Part shown: in pieces, positions 47,262 to 58,020 of the stretch
Position numbering within the stretch: position 1 is the first letter of the stretch
Layout of the letters: each line of letters starts with the position of its first letter
NCBI GenBank assembly: GCA_029851415.1
Contig: CM056742.1
Coordinates: 57,042,454-57,106,453, forward strand
DNA from: Eretmocerus hayati
Taxonomy: Eukaryota > Arthropoda > Insecta > Hymenoptera > Aphelinidae
Direction of reading: 5' to 3'
DNA length: 64,000 bases
Program-made: the position numbers and the translations under genes
Notes under the pieces: model-generated
The model's input: only the letters and a program-made list of their open reading frames with translations
What the model was told of the DNA's origin: nothing
Database searches by the model: none

Positions 47262-48952
47262 TCCCCGCGAGGTTTGCCCCGAACCATGGCGGAATTGCCC
47301 CGAACCATCCCAGAACATCGCGGGTATTAGGGCAAATGTATTGTGAAGCATATGAAGTGTAACGCCTTCCCCGCAGGGCTCCCGCAAAGTATCTGATCAC
47401 TTTCACAACATTCCTGCATAGTGTCTCAGAGTTAACCTCATTCCTGTGGGTGTATGATGGAAATTTCAACAGAGGCATTGAACGTGAACATACTGTATTT
47501 TAATATCATTGATGAGCACCACTCACTTTTCACACAAATCTCAGTCTAGCAAAATTAATTTCTTCGTCACACGCTGCAGAGTCAAGTGACTATTTGCCCT
47601 CAGTAGAAGTAAACACAGGCTGGATATTAGTAGCTCTTATGAGGCTTTCCCAGGTTTTCAATGAATTTTAAATTTTACTTAAACATACTCTACTTAAACA
47701 ATCACATAATAGTGATAACATTACAAACATATCCGAAATTATTTCAAAGGTCTCAACAGAAACTGCACTAAATTCCCGCAAATATTGCCCCGATGATACG
47801 TCGCGGGTCCCCCGCGGGGAAGGCGTTACACTTCATATGCTTCACAATACATCTGGCCCATCTTCGCGGCAAACCCTGCGGGGAAGGTACCAAAATTTCT
47901 GATCGGGACGCTGACTGACACATACAATCTTCCCGTGATGGTCACTAACAACCAAAACCTCGTACAGTTTACAGTCTATAACGGAGATTAGAGAACCTTC
48001 TTACCTCTGTCTATACTGGATAATACTTGACAATACTGCATCAGCTGTTAATATCACTCATCACTTCCGCATAAACGGAGGATGGCATGCAGTGCGGAGC
48101 ATACGCGGAGTGCCAAAGCGGCCGGTTGGGTTAGTGAGCACGGGCTTGTTAAGTGAGAGATGCATCACAATCGATTTCCTCGATTTATCTTATATTTACT
48201 CAATTTACTCTAGTTTTGGGCGGTTTCATCGTAAAACATCGCACGAGAGGCCATTTTTCAGCTCTCGGTCTCATCTTCCACAATATTTTATGCCGAGTAC
48301 TGTACAACTAGAGTCCACGGATCGAGAGCGAGGGAAGACCCAGTCCACGAAGCTTCATGATAGGGCCCGAATTCGACACGATTTTCGGTATTTTCGACTG
48401 TTTTTAACAGCTCGTATAAAATCGGGATTTCAAAGGAACAACCAAATTATTGTTGGGCCTTCAAATACACACCTGAAAGAACATTTCCTCTAGGTTTGGG
48501 GTTGATAAAAAATAAACGATTTTTTTAAATTGGCCTTGAAGTTTTACGTTTTTACAAAAATGCCCAACTTAAATCGGCTGTAGATCGTACGTGAGATAAG
48601 AAAATGACACGTTCTAAGGAGGAAATTGAAGGTTTTTTCAAGGCCTACAAGTTTTTTCTCTTGCAAAGTTTTGCTACGAGGCTTCCATTTTGACCTATAC
48701 GCCTCCAAAGGTGGTGCAAAGTCGTATTCTTGGGCCTTCTTTGATGCAACCGTGGGACCTACCAGATATCAATTTTTTGGACCGGTCAGTTCTTTTCTTG
48801 AAAGTGTACGTCATACCAAAAAAAATGCGCCCAGCTAGAATGGAAAAGATGCATTTGGGTCCGAGCTACGAATTTTCCAAGATAGCGAAAAATACGCAAA
48901 AAACTGCTCAAAAATAGGACTTGGAAAATTCGTAGGGCCCGCCATGGATCCC

Positions 48953-50650
48953 AAAAAAATCTGAAAAATTTTTTTTCAACTATATCCTAGTAGTACTAAC
49001 GGAGAAAAAATGTTTGGGGCATTTTTAAATTTCGTCGATTTTCAAAATTTTCACCTTGGTCCAGAATGACCCATATATATTAAGAATCACAATCATCGAA
49101 TTAAACAATTGGATATGAAGAGAATTGATGTAACTTGCTTTGAATATTTGATTTAGAATTGCGTTACAAAGAGTAAAATCCAGAGAAGAAACGTATCTCT
49201 TCAAATCAACGAGTCACTGGAGAATGCGCGTATTCATTCGCAAGTGATACAAGAGCGTCGAATTAAGATCATAGAGCACGAAGTCAGGAGTGCCAATCTA
49301 AGCCAGTAAGATGGTGAACGTGGGGCAATCTGCGCGTCGTCGAATGATTTATAGTAAGTCGACCCTACTGGTCTGGCAGAGGGTAGAAATTCATTTGCTA
49401 TACCCAAATCAAGGTGTCGAGATGAAGCTTTGAATGATGCCCTCAGAAGCCCAGAGGTTTCATACGAAAGATTCTATCCTCTCCTAGTCCCCCAACAGTC
49501 CCATAAACGCAAAATTTGCTTCAACAATCCGACACAAACAAGAAAAAAAAGGAAGGAAAAGGGGAATACCAGGGGAAAAAACGCAATGTTCAACAACAAG
49601 CATTCTTTTACTATGAAAAAGGCCTTCGTTGCCCAGCACTGAAGTAAATCATAGGCTCTAAAAGATTTAGATCGGATCACTTCAGAGAATTCCTTTCGTC
49701 AACCATTGCGACTCTACGAAGAAGGCTGCACGGGTTTGTCCCAGAAAAAGAAAAAAACGTCCAGAGCAAGAGGACAGCTGTTATCTGCAAGAAAGTGAGA
49801 CTGAAGCACCAGAAGAAGAGTTCAAGGTATAAAACTTGAGCAAAGATCAAGAGCTTGATAAAACTAGGGGTAGGGTGTGGAGGAAGATTGAGAAACATAT
49901 TTCATCTACAGTTCTTGCGAATGATCAAGATTTGCAATTCGCTCATGGAGAAAAAGCATAGACAATGAGAATCCAGGTTCACTAGATTTTCTCGGACAAC
50001 AGTCAACGATTGTAGTTCACTGCAGACTGGTAAGCATTAGAAGAATGCGAATGCAAATGGGATGAGATAAAAGACCACAGTGACTTAGGAGTCATGATTT
50101 CATTGGATCCAACGTCACACCGAACTCAATCTATCCCAATGGTGGCCATCTCAAATTCCTCAATACCCCAGGTCTATCACGCAGACAGCAGGAATTCAGA
50201 GGGGACAATCGGATACCCAGCATATTTTGCTGTTTCGAGCAAGAATATCTGAGCCGAGTCCTTTCTTCCAAATTCACGAGAAGAGGATGACGGAAGGCAA
50301 TACGCTGAATGCAAACAAGTCTTCCCCTTATCCATATCCTATCCAAAAAATGAAACGATCGTTTGGAATTTTCGGGCTTGAGAAATTATAGGTCAGAAAT
50401 GGAATAATGGGGCGTAGAAATATACCTACTTTGACTCGGAGAAGAATGACGAGCATACACATTGATGTGGTTGCTCCAAAGAGCAGCGTGAGTTGACTTG
50501 GAGAAGCGAATCATCCATGCTCATCTGACTGTACCGGTTGCGTTTGCCTCACGGACCTCGTATTTGTTTTTCTGTCGATCATTAAATGTGAGATGTAGTA
50601 CTTTGCTCTCTCTTCACTTGATCCACGGCTTACTTTTGTGATAATTTTGA
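48953..50650 (+). other. Unassigned, possible coding remnant at 49430-49870
   Basis: Between 49430 and 49870 plus-strand frames give a Lys/Arg-rich and then Glu-rich stretch (RKKRKEKGN; SCYLQESETEAPEEEF), separated by stops. It has the look of a decayed coding segment, but I cannot name the family. The remainder shows nothing. Confidence 0.3.
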
Positions 50651-50908
50651 ATACGTATTGAACTACGAGAGATTGATGCGGTGGACCGTTTTGGATGCGT
50701 TCCCCTGGAACAGTTCCTTTTCAGGACTACTCCGCGGCGAGGTGTGTTTTTGAAATATTCCTCCGAAGACTTTCCATATTTCGTGGCGCGGATTCGTTTC
50801 ACAAAGTTCGGTCACACTGAAGAAGAGCAAATGAATGCGAGTACTTATCCAGACTTCAAGTTATGCGTGATCTATTTCGTTAGGACAGTAAACTCCCAGA
50901 GTGATTAA
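50651..50908 (+). CDS. Short open frame, unrecognised, possible exon
   Basis: An open plus frame of about 85 codons ends at TGA 50906-50908 and contains IDAVDRFGCVPLEQFLFRTT and later FPYFVARIRFTKFGH. I recognise no domain. The ATG at 50681 falls inside the frame, and the frame extends upstream of it. No clear splice pair was found, and a minus-strand ORF of 62 codons overlaps it (50802-50614). It may be an exon of an unfinished gene or chance. Low confidence. Confidence 0.2.
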   Translation: MRIELREIDAVDRFGCVPLEQFLFRTTPRRGVFLKYSSEDFPYFVARIRFTKFGHTEEEQMNASTYPDFKLCVIYFVRTVNSQSD

Positions 50909-51474
50909 ATTTTCTCCACGTCAAGATACTCAAATATGTTCAGCGCTGCCAATGAACGCAGCGCATGAATTTTTTCCCAATTTCTATTCTCCATCGGCAC
51001 TGTCGTGATGTGAAGCTAAGCTTATAATATAGATAAGCTTATAATAAAGATAAGCTTCCAAAGCACAACAATTGAAGATAAAAGAGATGAGAATACATGA
51101 TGACCACACTGAAAAAATTCCGGTAAGGAATGGTCATCATCTCTCCAACACGCGAAATGCTCATAGCATGGGTTTTAATAGAACCTGTACCCGAGTACTA
51201 ACAGTGATATAAATATTATGCTTCGTCGTCTTCTTGAGGAGCAAATGTGACTGGTCCGTGAGTAAACATTAATCCCAAGCACGGGGGCGTATGAGCTTCG
51301 AAACAACACGCAGCAAACTCGCATTGGTCGCGAGCGCCACCAGCGGAGATATGAAGCATCTCCGCCCAAACTGGGCGGCTGAGGCGCCCACTCGGGCGCG
51401 GGATGTCTGGAGCGGAAAAAAAATAAATACCGCCTGGGATACTCCGCGTTATATACAAGTTCTCATCAATGTGA

Positions 51475-51565
51475 CGACATGTCTTGGTAGTCTAGTCGGC
51501 AGAGATACAGCCTACAACCCGAGAGCCTCGGGATCAAATCCCATTATCTGACATTTTTTTGTATG
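51475..51565 (+). repeat. tRNA-like sequence, probable SINE head
   Basis: TAGTCTAGTCGGCAGAG (about 51489) is A-box-like, and GGGATCAAATCCC (51531-51543) is a B-box-like T-arm. A T run follows at 51553-51559. The anticodon arm does not fold cleanly, so a tRNA-derived SINE remnant is more likely than a functional tRNA. Confidence 0.45.
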
Positions 51566-52532
51566 TATACATTTTTTTTTTTTCAAGTTTAATACACCCA
51601 AAAAAGTATAATTATTATCATCGCATGTTTTTCACGAATTTTGATTTTGCTACTCAGTGAGACTTGTAAAAAAAATCCGTTGGATCAGCCCCTCGCAGAG
51701 TGGCTTGCGACCTGCACCGCTTTCATCGTTATCAAAATATTGAATACTCCATGTGAGCAGTTCCGTGAAAACTTTGAAATAATATGTGCACGCTTGTACG
51801 AACCCTTTAAACGCTTGGGGAAGAATTCGTACAGGTCGTTTTGGACGTATTTTTTTGGTGCTCTTTTCGGCGCAATCATTAGTTTGGCGATCCAGGGTTG
51901 CCGAAAAAAAATTATCATCACGGGTGAAAATGTCACTTCCGTGCGCTGTGGTTTTTCATTTTTTCGACCTTTTGACAGTGTGAAGCGTTGCGGTGGGACT
52001 TCTTTGAGATTCGGGCGGGCACATACAGCAAATATAATGCTATCAAGCACCAAATGCCACTGCTATAACAGCCCAAAAACCAATTTCTGTTTTCATCACG
52101 AGAACGTACATTTCGTGGCGCAATTTTACTTAAAATTTTACTCTCTCAGTTTTCCTCGATAAAACTGAATTCGCGCCATTTCAGGGCTTTTTGCATCAAT
52201 TAATTCTTGAAGGAATCCGTCAAGCGCAACTTTTTCAGGCCTCAGAATTCCGAAAAAATTGATTTTCACACTTCGGGGAGTACTTTTCCGCTAAAATCTA
52301 TTTTTTCCAAATTTTTTGGTCAATTTCGTGTGGTACTAGTGTGACCCTTAATCGCGAAACTACAGAGATCCTAGTCACTTCTCTTCAAAGTATCTGATGG
52401 TCAAATGGAAACTCCGAAATCTCAAGACTGTAGCTTGAATCGTTTGACCGTGAAATCAATTTTGGTGTCAAATGTCAGGTTTCTGTGTCCGACTCGAAAT
52501 TTCAAGTTCCGTGCGACGCCACCGTGTTATCC
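51566..52532. other. Unassigned, with a doubtful 173-codon ORF
   Basis: A plus ORF at 51641-52162 overlaps a 122-codon minus ORF (52053-51685). Neither has a domain, and the plus one contains hydrophobic runs from T-rich DNA. I do not regard them as genes. Confidence 0.35.
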
Positions 52533-53013
52533 CAGTTGAAAATGGTATATATTTTTAATATATTTCTTTAAGCTGGTGTAAAGGTAGTATTCGGCATTCA
52601 TTTCCAAGCTTAAAAACAGCTTTGAAAAAGCTCAAAAAAAGCTTTAGAAAAACTTGAAAAAAATCTTTATAAAATCAAATATAAGCTCCACAAATGCGCG
52701 AATGACGAGTATGGGTGTGTCCAGGCGAGGTCGGTAGGGCGAATTAGTTAGTCGACTCGATCTTTGCTCAACCGGAAACAATTGCTGACGATTGTCTGAT
52801 CGTGTCGAGTTCAGTTTTTATCACACCCATGCTCGTTATTCGCGCATCTTTGGAGTTTATATTCAATTTTATCAAGATTTTTTTCAAGTGTTTCTAAAGC
52901 TTCCTTTGAGCTTTTTCAAAGCTTTTCTTAAGCTTGGAAATACATGCCGAATCCTACCTTTACACCAGCTTGAAAAAAAAAAATATATTGAAAATATATA
53001 CCATTTCCACCTG
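52533..53013. mobile_element. 481-bp foldback MITE
   Basis: Arms 52533-52715 and about 52823-53013 are inverted copies with ends CAG.TG.AAATGGTATATATTTT. The outer flanks both contain CGTGTTATCC (52523-52532 directly adjacent; 53019-53028 five bases away), possibly a duplicated target. The centre of about 107 bp has no gene. Its length matches the 481-bp unit at 7999-9746 by coincidence; the sequences differ. Confidence 0.8.
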
Positions 53014-55735
53014 GTATACGTGTTATCCTTACGGTACCATCCTCATTGCAATGAATGGAAATTCTTGAATCCGTGCGCGAGTTAGATTATACATTATATG
53101 TTTGAAAAAGTCGAAAAATACATGTCAGAATCTTCCGCCCATGTCCATGTCAGGGTGAGATTTGGGGTTGAAACATTTTCGGCCTCCAAATATTTAAGTT
53201 TCAACGAAACTACTCATGTACATTCGTGAACTTAGATACACAGAGATCCTGCGTCCGAGAGCTGACTTTGCGTGAGTGATTTTGAAACAGGTGTATTGTG
53301 ATTTTGGAGTCACTCCAGGCAGCCGACTTGTACTCATGAGAGGGTGGTGTACAAGATTCATTTGTTTCCTATACCTTGAGCATTTTGATGGAAGATAAGT
53401 GCGTACCTAACCTGGACCCTCCGTTTTTTTGCTCGGAATTTTGGTCTATTCCAATCCTTGACAACGTATCTTGGCTCGTTTGAAGGCTTGCTTGAAAAAA
53501 TTTTAGAACGAGCTCTGAGATGAGTTCAATTTTGACAAACTGAAGCGAAGTGATTTTAATTTTTCCAGGGCAAGATCTTTTGTGCTATCAAAAGAGCGTA
53601 TGTCTAACTCGCCCCTACGCGTGTAGGAGCCGTATTTGATAGGATGGCATGGGCATCTCGTAAAATCGAAATATCCAAGCTTTCAAGGTTCTAAATGATT
53701 TTTCACCTCATTTTGCATCTTCTTCTATACTCGAGTTTTCTCAAGGTCATGCACGACTTTCCTGGAAGTAGAAAAAAATCGGGATGAAGGCCATGGGGTC
53801 AAGTTAGATAAATTCCACTCATCATAATAACATGCCCCGAAAATCGTTTTGAGGTACAAAATCGAAACTTTGCAAAATCATTTCCAAGGTGAAATGAAGA
53901 CAAAAGGAATGAACCAAAGAGTCTCAAAAATAAGTATGCTTAATTTGATCTGGCATGATTCTAGTCATTGACGGGAGAAGAGTGAAAAGGAAGGAAATCG
54001 ATTTATTCGCTCTTATGAATGCAGAAGTAATTCTAAATCGGTTCGAGGCGCTTATTTTCTCTTATTTTAACATGATAGAGGGAAATCGCGCGGCAAGCGC
54101 TTTGAGTGAGTTTATTCGAGATCTTGAATAGGGGCAAATTAGGCCCAATCGCCTCACGCGAACTCTCTGTTCATAGTGTCATCGTGTTGCACTCTGATCC
54201 CATGGTTCCAGAGTTTTAATCGACACTAAATTATTAGAATATATCAAGCATGGAATGTCAGAGTTAATGGAACTCAGAATGATAATTTCAATTGACATAT
54301 ATCTACTAACAAAAAATCGCGCGGGCGGGTGTAGCATATACCATTGAGAAAAACGATTGACCGCAGTGTTGAAAAAAGCTACTGCGATATTCTTTGCAAG
54401 AAAGAAATAGTCGAATGAGCATGGACTTTATATGAATATGTTCTAAAACATTCACAGCACTTCTGATACATGCTCTCAAAGCGTACCACAATTGAATTTA
54501 TGTCCAACATGAATTTGATGACTGAAGTCGATTTGGCTCATTTCTCCTTATAGTTCTACGAACAATCTGAATCTCAGATCTTGAGCGATTGAGAATTTTG
54601 ATAGTCAACGAAGCTTCACAATATTCGATTCTGAGCGATAAAATGAAGTAATTATAAAAAATGAATTTGATTTAAATATGTGCAACATAAGGTGAAGAAG
54701 GGGTTTGTAAACGCATACACAGTAAGCTACATGAATTAATAATTTGTTTATTTTTATAAAATACAGCTATAAAACACACAAAGTATTGATGTAATGTAAT
54801 ATTGAGATTTGACAAAACTCATGACTGAATACTTATGAACAAACTTATATTGACAGACGGATCTGTTGATACCGGTCATATACATTATACATATTTATTT
54901 TGATGTGATCCGAGTTTTTTAAAAACGCAACAGCATTTCATTTAAAGTACGGAGGCTAGTGCGAGTCATTTCTGATTAAGCGCTATACAGTGACGAAATT
55001 GCTTATAGTTCATCAATGTCTACGATAGAGCTCGCATCCAACTCTGAATGAATATTTGACTATTATTCTTACTTAGTAATTACAAAATGTAGCTTTATGA
55101 AGATCATATTCGCTAAGTCGGGACCATTGCTAGGCCCATGTTACATAACAGTAGGAATTTTCTAAAGTCCATTCATTGGCTTTGGAGATGTTTCTCCTTC
55201 TAACTATGCAAGTCAACAGATGCACTCAAATAATGCACATGAAAGTAATATTCATGAAAATTTCTTCATAAATATACAATAATGAATTGTAACAAAATTA
55301 TAACAATCCACTCTACCGATGCAATGCCAAGATTTTAGTGAGCTTAGACCACAGGAAACAAAACTATCCTGAATGTGATCACTCACAGCTCCTTTCAACT
55401 GTACGAAGGTGTTAGTTGAATCTCATTCATACCCAGAATCAACGGATCTTACTAATCGATAGTGGTACTTATTTGTGACTGATAGCAGGGGAAGTCCCAA
55501 GTTTATATTGAAAATATAAATGACTACTTGGCTGACCCTGAGTCATCTGTAAACACATGGCAAATATGGCTATTTCAACGCAAAATTCAACTCAAATCAT
55601 CGATTTAGCTCACACCAAATACAAAGTACAGCCCAGTGACGCATGACGTACACAATAACTTGAAATGTTACGGTGATTAGCCAAGACACGTATCAACTCC
55701 GACTTGTGAAAAAAATCTATGTGATAGCAAAAAGC
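53014..55735. other. Unassigned 2.7-kb region downstream of gene A
   Basis: No gene, strong repeat or RNA recognised; AT-rich from about 54300. On the minus strand an AATAAA occurs near 54752-54747, which could serve gene A only with a long 3' UTR. Confidence 0.4.
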
Positions 55736-57933
55736 TCAGATATCAAACTTGGTTGCTACAAAATGATCGTCAAATTTTTTCAACATCAGCATCGGCCCGT
55801 ATCTTGGTACATCATCGACACATATCAATTTATCGGGTTTATTATTATCTTGTACCTTGTAAGCGTGATAATATGTGTTGAAATCCAACACATGTATTGT
55901 ACAGACGTGAAAATGCAACTTGCCATGGAATTCATATATTCTATGCACTTTAGCAAATATAGGACCATTATCATCAACATCTGCTAGAAATACTGTCCCT
56001 TCTTTGTACATTTTCTCACAGATTCGGACATTGATATATGATTTACAATTGGCCTCTTCAGCGAGATCTGGTATTATGCGACGCAGTTGAAGTTGGGCAT
56101 TACACGAGGTATCTACAATACCAGGATCTACGTCAGATTTGATTTCCTCATCATGGCACTCTTTGTTGTAGCTCAGTTGCAGCTGATTACGAATGGCAAT
56201 CGTTGAAGGCGTGTTTTTTTTACATTTGGTGTTATTTGCTACCTCTTTTAAATCTTGATGTTTTCTTTCAAAAGGCATCGCCCAAGAACGGACGGGTGGA
56301 CCATTTTCTAACGTCAACCTTGATGCGTGCGTCAGGAAATGCCCTTTGGCTTTCTGAAGTCCAGGGTATAAATAATTGTACCATTCATGGTGCTCTTTTA
56401 TTTTGTCACGCATATCATAAACATGTGTTTCTGTATGACGAGGTGAAGTTATCACGCCAGTAACTTGTCGGACAAAACGGTACAGCTTCCAGTGCTCATC
56501 GTTTTTATTTTTAATCAAATCACCTATCATCAAACCTAAGTATCGGCCGAGACACAGAATTTCGGCTGCAGACTGTTTAATTTTGATTTCTGAACAACTT
56601 TTGAGAACTCCTACTTCAGTCTTATTACTATTGCGGTCTATAAATAACTGTCTTGGTCTGTTGCGTTCAACTTGTCCGAAATCAAAAGTTGCAATGCGTA
56701 AGTTAACAATATCCAAGGATAACGTTTTTTTCACCAATATCAAAGATGTAAGGACTTTTTCAATTGTATCTTTCAAAGTGCCTTCTGCAAAGTCATGCAT
56801 CAAATCCATACTTCCATCCTCCGGCCAACGGAATTCCCTCAGTTTATTGAATGTGCAGGGGATGCCCTTCAGTCCATGCGTTCTATTTGCCAAGTCTTCC
56901 TCATAATTCTGTTGATTACGCAACAATTCTCTGTGTTCTACCGTAAAGCATCTACATTGATTAAGCGTCGCTCGACAACATCTGCAGAAATACTTAGCAA
57001 CAAAACTCTCGTTCATTTCCACTAATGCGTTCATACCCGCATTATCGCCGACGAGGAGACAAGTATCAAAAAAAAGGTCATGATTCTTTCCATCAACATA
57101 CACAGTGATACCATTATCCGATAGATTATTTAATTCATCAATAACTTTACTGAAGACAGCCTCATTGCCACAAATCACTCGATCTTTGGAACGAAATATC
57201 GTGGCAAGAAAAATATTCATCATTTTTGCAACGAGATGTGGAGGAAGAGCTGGCAAAGATGCATAGAGCGCCCCCAATTCTTGTTCCCCCGCATGACTAC
57301 CTAGGGCATCCCCTGTTTCTAAATCGTCAAAAGCGAGAGTAACAGGCATTCTATTCAAGTCTTTGTTCTCCCCTGGCTGGTACTTCCTGTTCCATAATGA
57401 AGCCTGTATTACATTAGAAACTACTACTTCCTCAGAATATAGCTTTTTCATATAGGCTTGCGTTTGTCGCAAAACTCCGGGTATCTCAAAAAAAATCTTG
57501 AAAGCATGGGTTAAAGACAATTGAACAGCTTTGAGAGGTTTCTGGATCGTCAATCCACCAGGAGATGGAACAGTTATTGTACCTATCTGAAATTCCGTAG
57601 GATGTTGGAAGAAGCTTTTTTTTCAAAGCTTGCAAAACATTTTGCTTCTGTCAAATAATCAGCAAAGACATTTTTATTGTCATCAAAAATAAAATTAACT
57701 CCACCAAGAACTCCTTCGCTCACCGATTTCTCTAATTTCCTTCTCATTTGAATTTTGAAGAAGTTAATTAGTGTGTCCGAAATGAGATCATTGAAAGTAT
57801 TAATAATCTCTAAGGCATTCTTTCGCGAAATAGACGCATTCGCGAGCAATGAAAGCGCCAGTTTCAACGCATTTTTTTCTAGTTTGAGCCTACTTACATC
57901 CACAGCGAATGTCCTATTTAACATGAACTCCAT
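55736..57933 (-). CDS. Gene A: CACTA/tnp2-type DDE transposase-derived protein, two exons
   Basis: Exon 1 is 57933-57724 (70 codons). The intron is 57723-57587 (GTGAGC...TTTCAG, phase 0). Exon 2 is 57586-55736 with TGA, giving 686 aa. I chose the ATG at 57933 because the same frame has TAG three codons upstream. Seen: FDDLETGDALGSHAG (Asp158), LLVGDNAGMN (Asp251), a Cys cluster CRCCRATLNQCRC (about 271-283) and MHDFAEG (about 332-338). From memory this order (FDD..LGSH, GDN.G, C-rich knuckle, D.MHD..EG) is found in many arthropod proteins related to CACTA/EnSpm transposases, with RNase-H-fold catalysis. The C-terminal part (YKEGTVFLADVDDNGPIFAKV) matches the conserved tail of such proteins. 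No stop or frameshift breaks 617 codons. It may be an active transposase or a domesticated gene. Upstream zinc-finger exons, usual in relatives, were not found. Confidence 0.75.
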
Positions 57934-58020
57934 TCTACAGAACTAATACAAAGACTAGCTTCGAGTTCTAAAGCAAATTGAGATTGAAAATGCAAGTTGA
58001 GCCCAATTTTTTGTATGAAT

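Larger units (their letters stand above)
45901..48952. mobile_element. 3.05-kb foldback element with arms over 1 kb
   Basis: The ends are GGGACCCATGGCGAGCCCTAC on the left and the complement of GGGATCCATGGCGGGCCCTAC on the right. The arms run inward from 45901 to about 47395 and from 48952 to about 47780, aligned almost continuously. The left arm is longer because it holds two insertions absent from the right arm (46545-46704 and about 47076-47261). The centre (about 47396-47779) has no gene. Paired ORFs on opposite strands (45885-46157 / 48690-48917; 46226-45918 / 48626-48838) are arm translations. No transposase was seen. Confidence 0.88.

Noticed and set aside
51475..51565. Functional tRNA gene
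   Set aside because: A- and B-box-like words are present but the anticodon arm does not form a proper stem.
51641..52162. 173-codon plus ORF
   Set aside because: No domain, overlapped by a minus ORF, and no coding-like composition.
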